Notes: generated by a model from the sequence alone, not told the origin. DNA of 64,000 nucleotides from Microbacterium sp. LWH7-1.2 (GCF_038397755.1 NZ_CP151637.1:2852001-2916000); one strand, 5' to 3'; positions 29,694-39,799 are shown, counted from the stretch's first letter. Numbers and translations: made by a program.

Positions 29694-30187
29694 CAGCGCA
29701 CCCAGCCTGTGTACGCGGAGCTCGAGCCGCGGGCCGGCGGGGGTGCGGGCTCGACGGCGGCGGCGACGGCGCGCACGAGCCACATGTTGAGCGAGAGCCC
29801 CTCGGCTGCGGCCGCCGCCTCTGCACGTGCCTTGAGCGAGTCGGGCAGGCGCAGCGTGGTGCGGGCGGTGGCATCGTCAGGATCGTCGGATGCTGCGCCC
29901 GCGAGCACGACCGGACCGCTGGGGTTGCTGGCAGCCTCGACCGCCGACTCGGGTTCGTGGCGCGCGACGACGAAGTCGACCTCGCGTCCGCGCAGACGCA
30001 GGTCCACCGACCCCGGCGCCAGCTCTCGCGTGATCTCCCCTACCGCCTCGGACAGCGCCTCGAGGATCGCGAGCCGCGCCGCGGGTTCCAGCGCCGCCGC
30101 GAGGCGAGCGACCACCTCGGCGGTCTCGGGGGCCGCGGCCGCGGCGAGCTGGCGCTGAAGCTCCTCGACATGCGTGGTGATCTGCAT
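29693..30187 (-). CDS. Ribbon-helix-helix (HicB-like) DNA-binding protein
   Basis: 164 residues. The N-terminal 100 residues are Ala-rich helical sequence (LQRQLAAAAAPETAEVVARL). Residues about 108-148 resemble a HicB/Arc ribbon-helix-helix (TARTTLRLPDSLKARAEAAA, then GLSLNMWLVRAVA). No HicA toxin is adjacent, so a toxin-antitoxin role is unlikely. It probably regulates its own operon with the DUF4097 gene. Confidence 0.72.
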   Translation of the reverse strand: MQITTHVEELQRQLAAAAAPETAEVVARLAAALEPAARLAILEALSEAVGEITRELAPGSVDLRLRGREVDFVVARHEPESAVEAASNPSGPVVLAGAASDDPDDATARTTLRLPDSLKARAEAAAAAEGLSLNMWLVRAVAAAVEPAPPPARGSSSAYTGWVR

Positions 30188-30222
30188 GACGTCAGAGTGA
30201 CATCAGTGTGGTGTCAAGTCAA
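30187..30222 (-). promoter_or_regulatory. Promoter region with TGACrTCA repeats
   Basis: TGACGTCA (30187-30194) and TGACATCA (30198-30205), plus a related TGTCAAGTCA at 30212-30221, lie directly at the start codon of the ribbon-helix-helix gene. Such short direct repeats suit ribbon-helix-helix binding. Autoregulation is inferred. Confidence 0.35.
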
Positions 30223-30281
30223 CGTCTCGCTCGGCCGCTGCGCGCCGCGCTCCGGCGTTGCGACTGCGGGCGCTAGAGCGC

Positions 30282-30553
30282 CCTCCGCTCAACGAGCGGC
30301 ACTTCTGGCCTTTCCCGGTCGTCGAGCGAACGAGGCGCCGCGCTCCGCCCTCCGCCCAACGAGCGACACTTCTGGCCTTTTCTCGGTCGTCGAGCGAACG
30401 AGGCGCCGCGCTCCGCCCAACGAGCGACACTTCTGGCCATTTCTCGGTCGTCGAGCGAACGAGGCGCCGCGCTCCGCCCTCCGCTCGACGAGCGACACTT
30501 CTGACCTTTCTCGGTCGTTGAGCGAGCGAGGCACGAGCGAGTCGAAACGCGCC
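30282..30553. repeat. Short tandem array of REP-like units
   Basis: Four units containing CACTTCTGG (third and fourth slightly varied) start at 30300, 30367, 30428 and 30496, giving spacings of 67, 61 and 68 bp. Each has TCGGTCGTCGAGCGAACGAG. The last unit ends in the standard TTGAGCGAGCGAGG form. The units are too GC-rich, too divergent and too full-length repeated for a CRISPR. Confidence 0.75.
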
Positions 30554-30686
30554 GCACCCGGCGCACACGTCAGGGACCCGTGAGCGTCAGCCCGGGCGGC
30601 GTTCGGATTCCGTGAGGACGGCGGCTGCAGCATCCGTGCCCGAGTTGCATCGAATGCGCACCTCAACGCACCTACCGGGAGTCCCT

Positions 30687-30770
30687 GTGCTCGATGTCAT
30701 CTACCTCGCCCTGACGCTCGCGCTGTTCGCGCTCGTCGGACTCGTCGCCAAGGCGGTGGAGAAGCTGTGA
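30687..30770 (+). CDS. Tiny membrane protein upstream of kdpF
   Basis: 27-residue ORF: a single hydrophobic segment ([18 protein letters not shown]) followed by a basic/acidic end VAKAVEKL. The GTG at 30687 follows GGGAG, and the stop overlaps the kdpF GTG (GTGA). The overlap and membrane pattern make it a likely additional small subunit or leader peptide of the Kdp complex. It is not itself canonical KdpF. Confidence 0.6.
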   Translation: MLDVIYLALTLALFALVGLVAKAVEKL

Positions 30771-30856
30771 TCGTCTTCTCGCTCGTCGGGGCCGTCCTCG
30801 GCCTCGCCGCGATCGTCTACCTCGTCGTCGCCCTCGTGAAGCCGGAGAAGTTCTGA
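30767..30856 (+). CDS. kdpF: Potassium-transporting ATPase subunit KdpF
   Basis: 29-residue single-pass protein beginning [13 protein letters not shown] and ending [10 protein letters not shown], the canonical KdpF ending. KdpF stabilises the KdpABC complex. GTG start overlaps the preceding tiny ORF and its TGA overlaps the kdpA ATG by one base. Confidence 0.85.
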   Translation: MIVFSLVGAVLGLAAIVYLVVALVKPEKF

Positions 30857-32538
30857 TGGACGCCACCACCGTGTGGGCCGGCATCCTGCAGATCGCGATG
30901 GTCATCCTGATCCTCGGGCTGCTCTACCGCCCGCTCGGCGACTGGATCGCCCACATCTACACCTCAGGCAAGGACTGGCGCGTCGAGCGCGTCGGCTACC
31001 GTCTCGTCGGCGTCGACCCGAAGTCGGAGCAGACCTGGCAGGCGTACGCCAGAGGCGTGCTGGCGTTCTCGCTCATGGGCGTGCTGTTCGTGTACGCGCT
31101 GCAGCGCTTCCAAGCGGTGCTCCCGTACTCGCTGGGGCTTCCCCCGGTGCCCGAGGGCCTGGCGTTCAACACCGCCGTCTCGTTCGTGACGAACACCAAC
31201 TGGCAGTCCTACTCACCCGAGCTCACGCTGGGCTACACCGTTCAGCTGGCCGGGCTCGCCGTGCAGAACTTCGTGTCGGCCGCCGTCGGCATCGCCGTCG
31301 CCGTCGCCCTCGTGCGCGGATTCGCCCGCCGCGGCTCGCTGACGATCGGGAACTTCTGGGTGGACCTCACGCGCGGCGTCGTCCGGCTCCTGCTGCCCCT
31401 GTCGATCCTCGCCGCGATCGCGCTGATCATCGCTGGCGTGGTGCAGAACTTCAACGGGTTCGTGGAGGTCGGCACGGTGTCCGGCGGAACCCAGCTGCTC
31501 CCGGGCGGCCCGGTCGCCTCCCAGGAGGCGATCAAGGAGCTCGGCACCAACGGCGGGGGATTCTTCAACGCGAACTCCGCACACCCGTTCGAGAACCCGA
31601 CACCCTGGACCAGCGTGCTCGAGATCCTGCTGCTCCTCGCGATCCCCGTGGCCATGCCGCGCGCGTTCGGCAAGATGGTCGGCGACAACCGCCAGGGCTA
31701 CGCGATCCTCGCCGTCATGGCGTCTATCGCCGTGGTCTCGATCGCCGCCGTCACCTGGCTCGAGTCGATCGGCCTCGGCACCGCGCCGCAGCTCGCCGGC
31801 GCCGCGATGGAGGGCAAGGAGGTGCGATACGGCATTTGGGGCTCCACGCTCTTCGCCGGCGCGACCACCCTCACCTCGACCGGCGCCGTGAACTCGATGC
31901 ACGACTCGTACACCGCGCTGGGCGGCATGATCCCGATGATCAACATGATGCTCGGCGAGATCGCGCCGGGCGGCGTCGGGTCGGGCCTGTACGGCATGCT
32001 CGTGCTCGCCGTGATCGCGGTGTTCGTCGGCGGGCTCCTCGTCGGCCGCACGCCCGAGTACCTCGGCAAGAAGATCGGGCCGACCCAGATCAAGCTCGCG
32101 AGCCTGTACATCCTCGTGACGCCGGCACTCGTGCTCGCCGGCACGGCGCTGAGCTTCGGCATCCCGGCCATCCGGTCCGACGTGGAGTCGACCTCGATCT
32201 GGAACCCCGGCGTCCACGGCCTCGGCGAGGTGCTCTACGCCTTCACGTCGGCCTCGAACAACAACGGCTCCGCGTTCGCCGGGCTCACCGCGAACACGCC
32301 GTGGCTCAACACGGCGCTCGGCGTCGCGATGCTGCTCGGTCGGTTCATCCCGATCGTCCTGGTGCTCGCACTGGCCGGCTCGCTCGCCGCCCAGACGCCC
32401 GTGCCCTCGACGGCCGGCACGCTGCCCACCTACCGCCCGCAGTTCGTCGGCCTGCTCGCCGTCGTCGCCGTCGTCATCACCGCACTCACCTATTTCCCCG
32501 TTCTCACGCTGGGTCCCCTGGCGGAAGGGCTCGTCTGA
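30856..32538 (+). CDS. kdpA: Potassium-transporting ATPase subunit KdpA
   Basis: 560-residue K+-channel-like subunit that binds and translocates K+. The four P-loop-like filter regions are recognisable, for example [27 protein letters not shown] and [10 protein letters not shown]. Normal length. The start is coupled to kdpF (TGATG). Confidence 0.96.
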   Translation: MDATTVWAGILQIAMVILILGLLYRPLGDWIAHIYTSGKDWRVERVGYRLVGVDPKSEQTWQAYARGVLAFSLMGVLFVYALQRFQAVLPYSLGLPPVPEGLAFNTAVSFVTNTNWQSYSPELTLGYTVQLAGLAVQNFVSAAVGIAVAVALVRGFARRGSLTIGNFWVDLTRGVVRLLLPLSILAAIALIIAGVVQNFNGFVEVGTVSGGTQLLPGGPVASQEAIKELGTNGGGFFNANSAHPFENPTPWTSVLEILLLLAIPVAMPRAFGKMVGDNRQGYAILAVMASIAVVSIAAVTWLESIGLGTAPQLAGAAMEGKEVRYGIWGSTLFAGATTLTSTGAVNSMHDSYTALGGMIPMINMMLGEIAPGGVGSGLYGMLVLAVIAVFVGGLLVGRTPEYLGKKIGPTQIKLASLYILVTPALVLAGTALSFGIPAIRSDVESTSIWNPGVHGLGEVLYAFTSASNNNGSAFAGLTANTPWLNTALGVAMLLGRFIPIVLVLALAGSLAAQTPVPSTAGTLPTYRPQFVGLLAVVAVVITALTYFPVLTLGPLAEGLV

Positions 32539-32541
32539 ACC

Positions 32542-34746
32542 ATGTCCACTCACGTTTCGACTCGCTTCGCTCGATCAACGACCGAGGCGGGGGAGCCGAC
32601 CGCACGCCCCGTCGCGGGCACGGTCGCGCGGAAACCTGCGAAGCCGTCGTCCCGCGCGTTCAGCGCGGCACAGCTCTGGGGCGCCGTGCCCGGCGCGCTG
32701 CGAAAGCTCAACCCTGCCGCGCTGTGGCGCAACCCCGTCATGTTCCTGGTGTGGGTGGGAGCAGCACTCACCACCGTGATCGCGATCGCGGAGCCGTTCC
32801 TCGGCGGCGCCGAGGAGTCCGGCGGCACCCCTGTGCCGTTCGGCTTCACATGGGGCATCGCCGTGTGGCTCTGGCTCACCGTGCTGTTCGCGAACCTCGC
32901 CGAGTCGGTGGCCGAGGGCCGCGGCAAGGCGCAGGCCGCGTCGCTGCGCAAGACCCGCACCTCGACCATGGCGCGTCGTGTCACCGCGTACGACGGAGTC
33001 ACGGATGCCGCGGCCGAGCGTGCCGAGACGGTCGAGGTCGCCTCGTTCGACCTGAAGCTCGGAGATGTCGTCATCGTGACAGCCGGCGACCTCATCCCCG
33101 GCGACGGCGACATCGTGTCGGGCATCGCGACCGTGGACGAGTCCGCCATCACCGGCGAGTCCGCCCCCGTGGTGCGGGAGTCCGGCGGCGACCGCTCCGC
33201 CGTCACCGGCGGCACCCGCGTGCTGTCGGACCGTATCGTCGTGCGCATCACGTCGAAACCGGGCGAGACGTTCGTCGACCGCATGATCGCGCTCGTCGAG
33301 GGCGCCGCGCGGCAGAAGACGCCCAACGAGATCGCGCTCAACATCCTGCTCGCGAGCCTGTCGATCGTGTTCGTCATCGTCGTGCTGACGCTGAACCCGA
33401 TCGCCTCGTACGCGGCGTCGCCCGTGAGCGTCCCGGTGCTGATCGCGCTCCTCGTCTGCCTCATCCCGACCACGATCGGGGCGCTGCTGTCGGCCATCCG
33501 CATCGCGGGCATGGACCGCCTCGTGCAGCGCAACGTGCTGGCGATGTCGGGCCGTGCCGTCGAGGCCGCCGGCGACGTGACGACGCTCCTCCTCGACAAG
33601 ACGGGGACGATCACGTACGGCAACCGCCGGGCCTCGGACTTCGTCGTCATGCCGGGCGTCGAGGGCGACGAGCTCGCGCGGTCCGCCGCGCTGTCGTCGC
33701 TCGCCGACCCCACCCCCGAGGGTGTCTCGGTCGTGGAGCTGGCCGCCGTGCGCGGCATCCACGTCACCGAGCCCGCCGGCTCCACCGTCGTGCCGTTCAC
33801 CGCCCAGACCCGCATGAGCGGTGTCGACCTCGCCGACGGCACACAGGTGCGCAAGGGCGCCGGGTCTGCTGTGATCGCGTGGCTCGCAGCATCCGGATCC
33901 GACGTCCCGCCCGCGCTGCGCGCCCAGCTGACGAGCGAGACCGATGCGATCGGGCAGTCGGGCGGAACCCCCCTCGTGGTCGCAGCACTCGATGCCTCCG
34001 GCGTGGGCCGCGTTCTGGGCGTGATCCACCTGAAGGACATCGTCAAGGACGGACTGCGGCAGCGGTTCGACGAGCTGCGCTCGATGGGCATCCGCACGGT
34101 GATGATCACGGGCGACAACCCGCTCACGGCCGCGGCGATCGCGAAGGAGGCAGGCGTCGACGACTACCTCGCCGAGGCCACCCCCGAGGACAAGCTCGCC
34201 CTGATCAGGCGCGAGCAGGAGGGCGGCAACCTCGTCGCGATGACCGGCGACGGCACGAACGACGCGCCCGCGCTCGCGCAGGCCGACGTCGGCGTGGCGA
34301 TGAACACCGGAACGTCGGCCGCGAAGGAGGCCGGCAACATGGTCGACCTCGACAGCGACCCGACGAAGCTCATCGACATCGTGCGCATCGGCAAGCAGCT
34401 GCTCATCACGCGCGGCGCGCTCACCACCTTCTCCCTGGCCAACGACATCGCGAAGTACTTCGCGATCATCCCGGCGATGTTCATGGGCGTGTTCCCGGGC
34501 CTCGCGGCCCTGAACGTCATGCACCTGTCGTCGCCCGCGTCCGCGGTCACGAGCGCGATCATCTTCAACGCGATCATCATCGTGATCCTCATCCCGCTCG
34601 CCCTGCGCGGCGTGAAGTACCGCCCGGCGAGCGCCTCGCAGATCCTCAGCCGCAACCTGCTCGTCTACGGGCTCGGCGGTGTGATCGCCCCCTTCATCGG
34701 CATCAAGCTCATCGACCTCGTCGTGAGCCTCATCCCGGGCTTCTGA
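32542..34746 (+). CDS. kdpB: Potassium-transporting ATPase subunit KdpB
   Basis: 734-residue P-type ATPase powering KdpA. Phosphorylated Asp352 is in [10 protein letters not shown], the actuator TGES motif is at 204-207 (Ser207 corresponds to the regulatory serine of the E. coli protein), and the hinge motif is [10 protein letters not shown]. It is longer than the usual 680-700 residues. The extra N-terminus (about 20 residues, [14 protein letters not shown]) is encoded by a REP-like repeat. No alternative start exists before the first membrane segment, so the repeat-derived tail is probably translated. Confidence 0.95.
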   Translation: MSTHVSTRFARSTTEAGEPTARPVAGTVARKPAKPSSRAFSAAQLWGAVPGALRKLNPAALWRNPVMFLVWVGAALTTVIAIAEPFLGGAEESGGTPVPFGFTWGIAVWLWLTVLFANLAESVAEGRGKAQAASLRKTRTSTMARRVTAYDGVTDAAAERAETVEVASFDLKLGDVVIVTAGDLIPGDGDIVSGIATVDESAITGESAPVVRESGGDRSAVTGGTRVLSDRIVVRITSKPGETFVDRMIALVEGAARQKTPNEIALNILLASLSIVFVIVVLTLNPIASYAASPVSVPVLIALLVCLIPTTIGALLSAIRIAGMDRLVQRNVLAMSGRAVEAAGDVTTLLLDKTGTITYGNRRASDFVVMPGVEGDELARSAALSSLADPTPEGVSVVELAAVRGIHVTEPAGSTVVPFTAQTRMSGVDLADGTQVRKGAGSAVIAWLAASGSDVPPALRAQLTSETDAIGQSGGTPLVVAALDASGVGRVLGVIHLKDIVKDGLRQRFDELRSMGIRTVMITGDNPLTAAAIAKEAGVDDYLAEATPEDKLALIRREQEGGNLVAMTGDGTNDAPALAQADVGVAMNTGTSAAKEAGNMVDLDSDPTKLIDIVRIGKQLLITRGALTTFSLANDIAKYFAIIPAMFMGVFPGLAALNVMHLSSPASAVTSAIIFNAIIIVILIPLALRGVKYRPASASQILSRNLLVYGLGGVIAPFIGIKLIDLVVSLIPGF
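32553..32587. repeat. REP-like element inside the kdpB 5' end
   Basis: A repeat unit CGTTTCGACTCGCTTCGCTC followed by GATCAACGACCGAGG lies four codons after the kdpB ATG and is read in frame. Confidence 0.8.
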
Positions 34747-34766
34747 GCCCGACAAGGAGAATCCCC

Positions 34767-35375
34767 GTGTCCACGCGCACCACCTTCCGCACCGCCGGCG
34801 TCGCCGTCCGCGCGATGCTCGTCTTCACCCTCGTCCTCGGGGTCGGCTACACGCTTCTCATCACCGGCATCGGCCAGCTCGCCCTGCCGTGGCAGGCGAA
34901 CGGGTCGACGGTGCAGAACACGGCCGGTGAGACCATCGGCTCGGCTCTCATCGGTCAGTCCTTCACGGATGCCGACGGCAACGCGCTTCCCGAGTACTTC
35001 CAGTCACGACCCTCGGCCGCCGGGGACGGCTACGACGGCGGGGCATCCAGCGGCTGCAACTGGGGTCCGGAGAACGCAGATCTCGTGTCGGCGATCGAGG
35101 AGCGCCAGGCCGCGATCGCCGAGTTGGAGGATGTCGACCCATCGGAGATCCCCGCTGACGCCGTGACCGCGTCGGCCTCCGGCCTCGACCCTCACATCAG
35201 CCCGGCGTACGCCCTGCTGCAGGTTCCGCGCGTCGCGGCGACGCGGGGCCTCGACGAGTCCGACGTGCGGGCCCTGGTCGAGGCGCACATCCAGCAGCGC
35301 GACCTCGGCTACCTCGGCCAGCCCCGCGTGAACGTCGTCGAGCTCAACCTCGCCCTCGACGCCCTCGGGTCCTGA
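34767..35375 (+). CDS. kdpC: Potassium-transporting ATPase subunit KdpC
   Basis: 202 residues: one N-terminal membrane helix (AMLVFTLVLGVGYTLLITG) and an extracytoplasmic domain with family motifs GSALIGQSF, YFQSRPSAAG, SGLDPHISPAYA and VNVVELNLALD. GTG start follows AAGGAG. Completes the KdpFABC pump. Confidence 0.95.
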   Translation: MSTRTTFRTAGVAVRAMLVFTLVLGVGYTLLITGIGQLALPWQANGSTVQNTAGETIGSALIGQSFTDADGNALPEYFQSRPSAAGDGYDGGASSGCNWGPENADLVSAIEERQAAIAELEDVDPSEIPADAVTASASGLDPHISPAYALLQVPRVAATRGLDESDVRALVEAHIQQRDLGYLGQPRVNVVELNLALDALGS

Positions 35376-35411
35376 CAGTGCCCCAGGCCGCGGCATCCGT
35401 CCCCTTCTCCC

Positions 35412-35484
35412 GGGTTTGGGGCGCACCGCTGTCACTTGGGGCGCGAGCCGTGCGCCCCGAACGCACGAAGTGCGCCCCAAACCC
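35412..35484. repeat. Double-nested inverted repeat element, copy 1
   Basis: GGGTTTGGGGCGCAC (35412-35426) and a second forward TTGGGGCGC (35436-35444) are followed by their inverted forms GCGCCCCGA (35452-35460) and GTGCGCCCCAAACCC (35470-35484). The outer arms pair perfectly over 15 bp. It lies between kdpC and kdpD, immediately before the kdpD ribosome site. A related copy is at 51159-51228. Confidence 0.75.
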
Positions 35485-35514
35485 AGGAGCATCAGGAGGA
35501 AATAGGGTGAGCAC

Positions 35515-38040
35515 GTGAAGCGCGGGAAGCTGCGGGTGCTGCTCGGCGCCGCGCCCGGCGTCGGCAAGACGTACGAGATGCTCGAAGAGGGCCGCCGCCT
35601 CGCCGACGACGGGCGCGACGTCGTGATCGCCGTCGTCGAGACGCACGGGCGGGCCGCCACCGCAGCGCTCATGGACGGGCTGCCCACCGTGCCCCGCACA
35701 GTCGTGTCGCACCGCGGCGTCGAGCTCAGCGACATGGACCTCGAGGGCGTCCTCGAGCGCAACCCCGAGATCGCGCTCGTCGACGAGCTCGCCCACACGA
35801 ATGCGCCGGGCCTGCGGCATCCCAAGCGCTGGCAGGACGTCGCCGACCTGCTCGATGCCGGCATCGACGTCATCACGACCGTCAACGTGCAGCACATCGA
35901 GTCGCTCGGCGGGGTCGTCGAGCAGATCACGGGCGTCGCGCAGCGCGAGACGGTTCCGGATGCCGTGGTCCGGGCCGCCGATCAGATCGAGGTCGTCGAC
36001 CTCTCGCCGCAGTCGCTGCGCGATCGCCTCTCGGCGGGGTTCGTCTACCCGGCAGAGCGGATCGACGCGGCCCTGTCGAACTACTTCCGGCTCGGCAACC
36101 TCACGGCTCTGCGCGAACTCGCTCTGCTGTGGCTTGCGGACGAGGTCGACAGCGCCCTGAAGTCCTACCGCGCCGAGCACGGGATCGAGGGCGCGTGGCA
36201 GGCGCGTGAGCGCGTGGTCATCGCCCTCACCGGCGGCCCGGAGGGCGAGACGCTGCTGCGCCGCGGCGCCCGCATCGCCGCCCGGTCCGCGGGCGGAGAG
36301 CTGCTCGCGGTGCACGTGTCGAGCCAGGACGGCCTGCGCTCGGGCGACCCGGGCGCCCTCGCCGCGCAGCGTTCGCTGGTCGAGTCGCTGGGCGGCACGT
36401 ACCACCAGGTCGTCGGCGACGACATCCCGCGTGCGCTCGTGGAGTTCGCCCGCTCGGTGAACGCGACGCAGCTCGTGATCGGCGTGAGCCGGCGGGGGCG
36501 CCTCGCGAAGCTCTTCACCGGACCCGGCATCGGGGCGACGGTGATCCGCGAGTCGGGCGACATCGACGTGCACATCGTGACGCACGACGCGGCCGGCGAC
36601 CGGTTCCCCCTGCCGCGCATGACCGGTGGCGCCCTCAGCGTGCGCCGCCGCGTGCTCGGGTTCGCGCTCGCCCTGATCGGCGGACCGCTGCTGACCTGGC
36701 TGCTGGTGTCGATCCGCAGCGAGGACACGATCACGAGCGACGTGCTGGCGTACCAGCTGCTCGTCGTGGTGGTGTCGCTCGTCGGCGGCATCTGGCCCGC
36801 CGTCTTCGCCGCGGTGATGTCGGGCTTCACCCTGAACTACTTCTTCGTGGCGCCGTACTACACGGTCTCGGTCGCCGACCCGCGCAACGTCTGGGCGCTC
36901 GTCCTCTACGTCGTGATCGCCGTGCTGGTGAGCTTCATCGTCGACCGCGCCGCGCGCGCGGCGCGGTCCGCCCGCCGCGCCGAGGCCGAGGCCGAACTGC
37001 TCGCGAACGTCGCGGGCAGCGTCCTGCGCGGCGAATCCGCCGTGCCCGCTCTGATCAGCCGCACGCGCGAGTCGCTCGGGCTCGCGGGCGTGCGCCTCGT
37101 CGACGCCGACGGCACCGTCGTCGCGACCGACGGCGAGCCCGTGCGCGACGGCCGCTACGAGGCGGTCACGGTCTCGCGCCGCAACGGCGGCCCCCCGGCG
37201 ATGCTCGAGCTGCACGGCCACGTGCTCGACGCCTCGGAGCGCCGGCTCATCGACGCGGTCGCCGCCCAGCTGTCGGCCGCCCTCGAGCACACCGACCTCG
37301 CCGCGACCGCGCGGCGGGCCGGGGTTCTCGCCGAGACCGACCAGGTGCGCAGCGCGCTCCTGTCGGCCGTCAGCCACGACCTGCGACGTCCGCTGGCGGC
37401 CGCGGTGGCCGCCGTCGGCGGCCTCAGGGCGGCGGGACCGAACCTCTCGCCCGATGACCGCGCCGAGCTCCTCGCGACGGCCGACGAGTCGCTCGCGACG
37501 CTGGCCGCCCTCGTCACAGACCTGCTCGACGTCAGCCGCGTGCAGGCGGGCGTGCTCGCGGTGTCGCTGCAGCCCGTCGACAGCGCCGGCGTCGTGCTGG
37601 CCGCGCTCGACGAGCTCGGCGGCAGCCCCGACCGCTTCGAGCTCGCGCTCGACCCCGACCTCCCGCTCGTGGAGGCCGACCCTGTGCTGCTTCAGCGTGT
37701 GCTCGTGAATGTGCTCGCCAACGCCGCGCGCCACTCCCCGGCGGGCTCGCGTGTGCGCGTCTCGACGAGCCGCCTCGGCCGCACGGCCGAGATCCGAGTG
37801 ATCGACCACGGCGCGGGCGTCTCTCCGGAGCGTCGGGACGACATGTTCGTCCCGTTCCAGCGGTTGGGCGACACCGACAACACCGCCGGACTCGGGCTGG
37901 GCCTCGCCCTGTCGAAGGGGTTCACCGAAGGCATGGGAGGCACCCTCGCCCCCGAGGACACCCCCGGCGGAGGCCTCACGATGGTCATCGCGCTCCCGGT
38001 CGCCGACGCGATTCCCAGTGAACAGAGGTCGCCCACGTGA
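35515..38040 (+). CDS. kdpD: Sensor histidine kinase KdpD
   Basis: 841 residues. KdpD sensor domain 1-210 (Walker-like GAAPGVGKT; DELAHTNAPG), a universal-stress-protein-like domain about 230-350, four membrane helices of the DUF4118 region about 378-475, a GAF-like linker, then HisKA with phospho-acceptor His621 (SAVSHDLRRPL) and HATPase (NVLANAARHSPAG; GLGLGLALSKG). It senses K+ limitation or turgor. GTG start follows AGGAGG. It overlaps kdpE (GTGA). Confidence 0.95.
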   Translation: MKRGKLRVLLGAAPGVGKTYEMLEEGRRLADDGRDVVIAVVETHGRAATAALMDGLPTVPRTVVSHRGVELSDMDLEGVLERNPEIALVDELAHTNAPGLRHPKRWQDVADLLDAGIDVITTVNVQHIESLGGVVEQITGVAQRETVPDAVVRAADQIEVVDLSPQSLRDRLSAGFVYPAERIDAALSNYFRLGNLTALRELALLWLADEVDSALKSYRAEHGIEGAWQARERVVIALTGGPEGETLLRRGARIAARSAGGELLAVHVSSQDGLRSGDPGALAAQRSLVESLGGTYHQVVGDDIPRALVEFARSVNATQLVIGVSRRGRLAKLFTGPGIGATVIRESGDIDVHIVTHDAAGDRFPLPRMTGGALSVRRRVLGFALALIGGPLLTWLLVSIRSEDTITSDVLAYQLLVVVVSLVGGIWPAVFAAVMSGFTLNYFFVAPYYTVSVADPRNVWALVLYVVIAVLVSFIVDRAARAARSARRAEAEAELLANVAGSVLRGESAVPALISRTRESLGLAGVRLVDADGTVVATDGEPVRDGRYEAVTVSRRNGGPPAMLELHGHVLDASERRLIDAVAAQLSAALEHTDLAATARRAGVLAETDQVRSALLSAVSHDLRRPLAAAVAAVGGLRAAGPNLSPDDRAELLATADESLATLAALVTDLLDVSRVQAGVLAVSLQPVDSAGVVLAALDELGGSPDRFELALDPDLPLVEADPVLLQRVLVNVLANAARHSPAGSRVRVSTSRLGRTAEIRVIDHGAGVSPERRDDMFVPFQRLGDTDNTAGLGLGLALSKGFTEGMGGTLAPEDTPGGGLTMVIALPVADAIPSEQRSPT

Positions 38041-38720
38041 AGGTCCTGATCGCCGACGACGATCCCCAGCTCGTCCGGGCGCTGCGCATCACGCTCGCGG
38101 CGCACGGCTACGAGGTCATCGCCGCACCCGACGGAGCCGCAGCGATCGCCCTCGCCGCCAAGGAGCACCCCGACATCGTGATGGTGGACCTCGGGATGCC
38201 GCGCCTCGACGGCGTGCAGGTCATCGAGGCGCTGCGGGGCTGGACCACGGCCCCGATCATCGTGGTGTCGGGCCGCACCGGCTCCGCCGACAAGGTCGAG
38301 TCACTGGACGCCGGCGCGGACGACTACGTCACCAAGCCGTTCCAGATCGACGAGCTGCTCGCACGGCTCCGGGCGCTGTCGCGACGCGTGACCGCAGCAT
38401 CCGGTGTCCCGGTCGTCACCTTCGGAGACGTCGTCGTCGATCTGTCGACGAAGACGGTCACCCGCTCGGGCGAGCGCGTGCACCTCACGCCGACGGAGTG
38501 GAAGATCCTCGAGTTCCTCGCCCGCAATCCCGGCTCGCTCGTGACGAGGCAGGCGCTCCTCAAGGACATCTGGGGCACCGAGCAGGTCGCCGACACAGGC
38601 TACCTGCGGCTCTACATGTCGCAGCTGCGCAAGAAGCTCGAGTCCGACCCGGGCAACCCCGCGCACTTGCTGACGGAGTCCGGCATGGGCTACCGGCTGC
38701 TCGCCGACACCGCCGCCTGA
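38037..38720 (+). CDS. kdpE: Response regulator KdpE
   Basis: 227 residues. The receiver domain has acidic pocket ADDDPQLV, phospho-acceptor Asp in VMVDLGMPR and Lys in VTKPF. The OmpR/PhoB winged helix follows (VHLTPTEWKILEFLARNPG; GYLRLYMSQLRKKLE). It activates kdpFABC under K+ limitation. Last gene of the kdp cluster. Confidence 0.95.
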   Translation: MKVLIADDDPQLVRALRITLAAHGYEVIAAPDGAAAIALAAKEHPDIVMVDLGMPRLDGVQVIEALRGWTTAPIIVVSGRTGSADKVESLDAGADDYVTKPFQIDELLARLRALSRRVTAASGVPVVTFGDVVVDLSTKTVTRSGERVHLTPTEWKILEFLARNPGSLVTRQALLKDIWGTEQVADTGYLRLYMSQLRKKLESDPGNPAHLLTESGMGYRLLADTAA

Positions 38721-38783
38721 CCCGCCGCGCGCCCCCGCGGCGGGCGGTGAGGGACGGATGCTGCGCCCCGCCGCATCCGTCCC
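38721..38783. terminator. kdp operon terminator hairpins
   Basis: Two successive inverted repeats: CCCGCCGCG/CGCGGCGGG (38721-38744) and GGGACGGATGC/GCATCCGTCCC (38751-38783). They stand between convergent kdpE and the alpha/beta hydrolase gene. Confidence 0.6.
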
Positions 38784-38787
38784 GTCC

Positions 38788-38852
38788 GAGAAACCACGAT
38801 CCTGCGCAGAAACCACGCGGTACGCGGTTTGCCCGCACGTTCTCGGTTTCTC
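38788..38852. repeat. Double-nested inverted repeat element, different word
   Basis: GAGAAACCACGA (38788-38799) and a second AGAAACCACGCGG (about 38808-38820) are followed by inverted CGCGGTTT (near 38823) and TCTCGGTTTCTC (38841-38852). The layout, word twice forward then twice inverted, matches the elements at 35412 and 51159, although the word differs. Confidence 0.6.
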
Positions 38853-38920
38853 AACCGAAGCCCTGGCGCTCCTCCTCGACCCCCGGGGTACTGCGGGCGC
38901 AACTGCACACAGTGCGGCGA

Positions 38921-39799
38921 TCAGTCGAGGATCTCGCGGAGGCGAGCGGCGAACCCCGCCGGGTCGCCGGGATACCCCGGCTGATCGGTGAAGCCGGCGT
39001 GATGACTCGGGAAGTCCGTCACCGGGACGCCGATCGCGGCCGCCGTCGTGCGTGCGCCGCGCGCCGCCATCGTCTCGCCCGATTCGACGCCCGCCGCGAT
39101 CACCAGACGGTCGCCTCGCGCACGCAGCGCCTCGACATCGACGCGGTACTCGATGATCGCCGGCATGTTGCGCAGCAGCGGGTTGGTGCGCGTGCCGTCG
39201 TCGACCGGCGACATCCCGAACATCGCCGGGTCCGGTGCCGCCTGGTCGAGGTAGTCGTCGGGGATCCGGCCGTCGAGCATCACGAACGGGATGAACTTCG
39301 CCATGGCGGCGCCGTCGCCCTGCTCGGCGTAGGTGCGCTTCATGTCGGCCACCACCGCGAGCACCGCGTCGCGATCGGGGAGGTGCTCCGCCAGCGGCGG
39401 CTCGTGCACCACGGCGATCCGCACGTCGTCCGGGTGCGCGGCGAGCAGGGCGAGGAGGTTCACCGCCCCTCCGCTGGAGCCGAATGCATCCACCGGGCCG
39501 ACGCCGAGCGCCCCGATGACCCGGTGCAGGTCGTCGGCGTGCCGCTCGGGGCTGATGTCTGTGGTGCCGACCGGGTTGCGACCGGCCCCTCGCGGGTCGT
39601 AGGTCACGACCGGACGGTCGTCGAACTGCCCGGCGAGCAGCTCGAACCCGGTCGCGTCCATCGGCCCCGCGAACAGGAACAGAGGCGGACGATCCGGGCT
39701 TGCCGCGGCGAGATCGCCATGCACGTCGTAGGTGATCGCGTCGTCGCCACCACCCACGACGTGGGTGGTGACGGTCCGCTCGACGGTGTTCTCGGTCAT
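38921..39799 (-). CDS. Alpha/beta hydrolase
   Basis: 292 residues. The nucleophile elbow is FGSSGGAVN (GxSxG). YDPRGAGRNP precedes it, and the likely acid and His lie in the C-terminal third (SHHAGFTDQPG). Substrate not deducible; resembles small-molecule hydrolases/esterases of the AB_hydrolase_1 group. It lies 17 bp downstream of the SRPBCC gene on the same strand and may belong to its ArsR-controlled operon. Confidence 0.82.
   Translation of the reverse strand: MTENTVERTVTTHVVGGGDDAITYDVHGDLAAASPDRPPLFLFAGPMDATGFELLAGQFDDRPVVTYDPRGAGRNPVGTTDISPERHADDLHRVIGALGVGPVDAFGSSGGAVNLLALLAAHPDDVRIAVVHEPPLAEHLPDRDAVLAVVADMKRTYAEQGDGAAMAKFIPFVMLDGRIPDDYLDQAAPDPAMFGMSPVDDGTRTNPLLRNMPAIIEYRVDVEALRARGDRLVIAAGVESGETMAARGARTTAAAIGVPVTDFPSHHAGFTDQPGYPGDPAGFAARLREILD

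Noticed and set aside
29693..30187. HicAB toxin-antitoxin system
   Set aside because: Only a ribbon-helix-helix domain is recognisable and no HicA-like toxin is adjacent; the partner is a DUF4097 protein.
30282..30553. Possible CRISPR array
   Set aside because: Spacing varies, the whole unit is repeated rather than only short repeats with unique spacers, no cas genes, and the sequence matches the dispersed REP-like family.
30873..35375. A 1500-codon plus-strand frame through kdpA and kdpB
   Set aside because: Out of frame with kdpA and kdpB and Arg-rich; only the final 202 codons (kdpC) are real.
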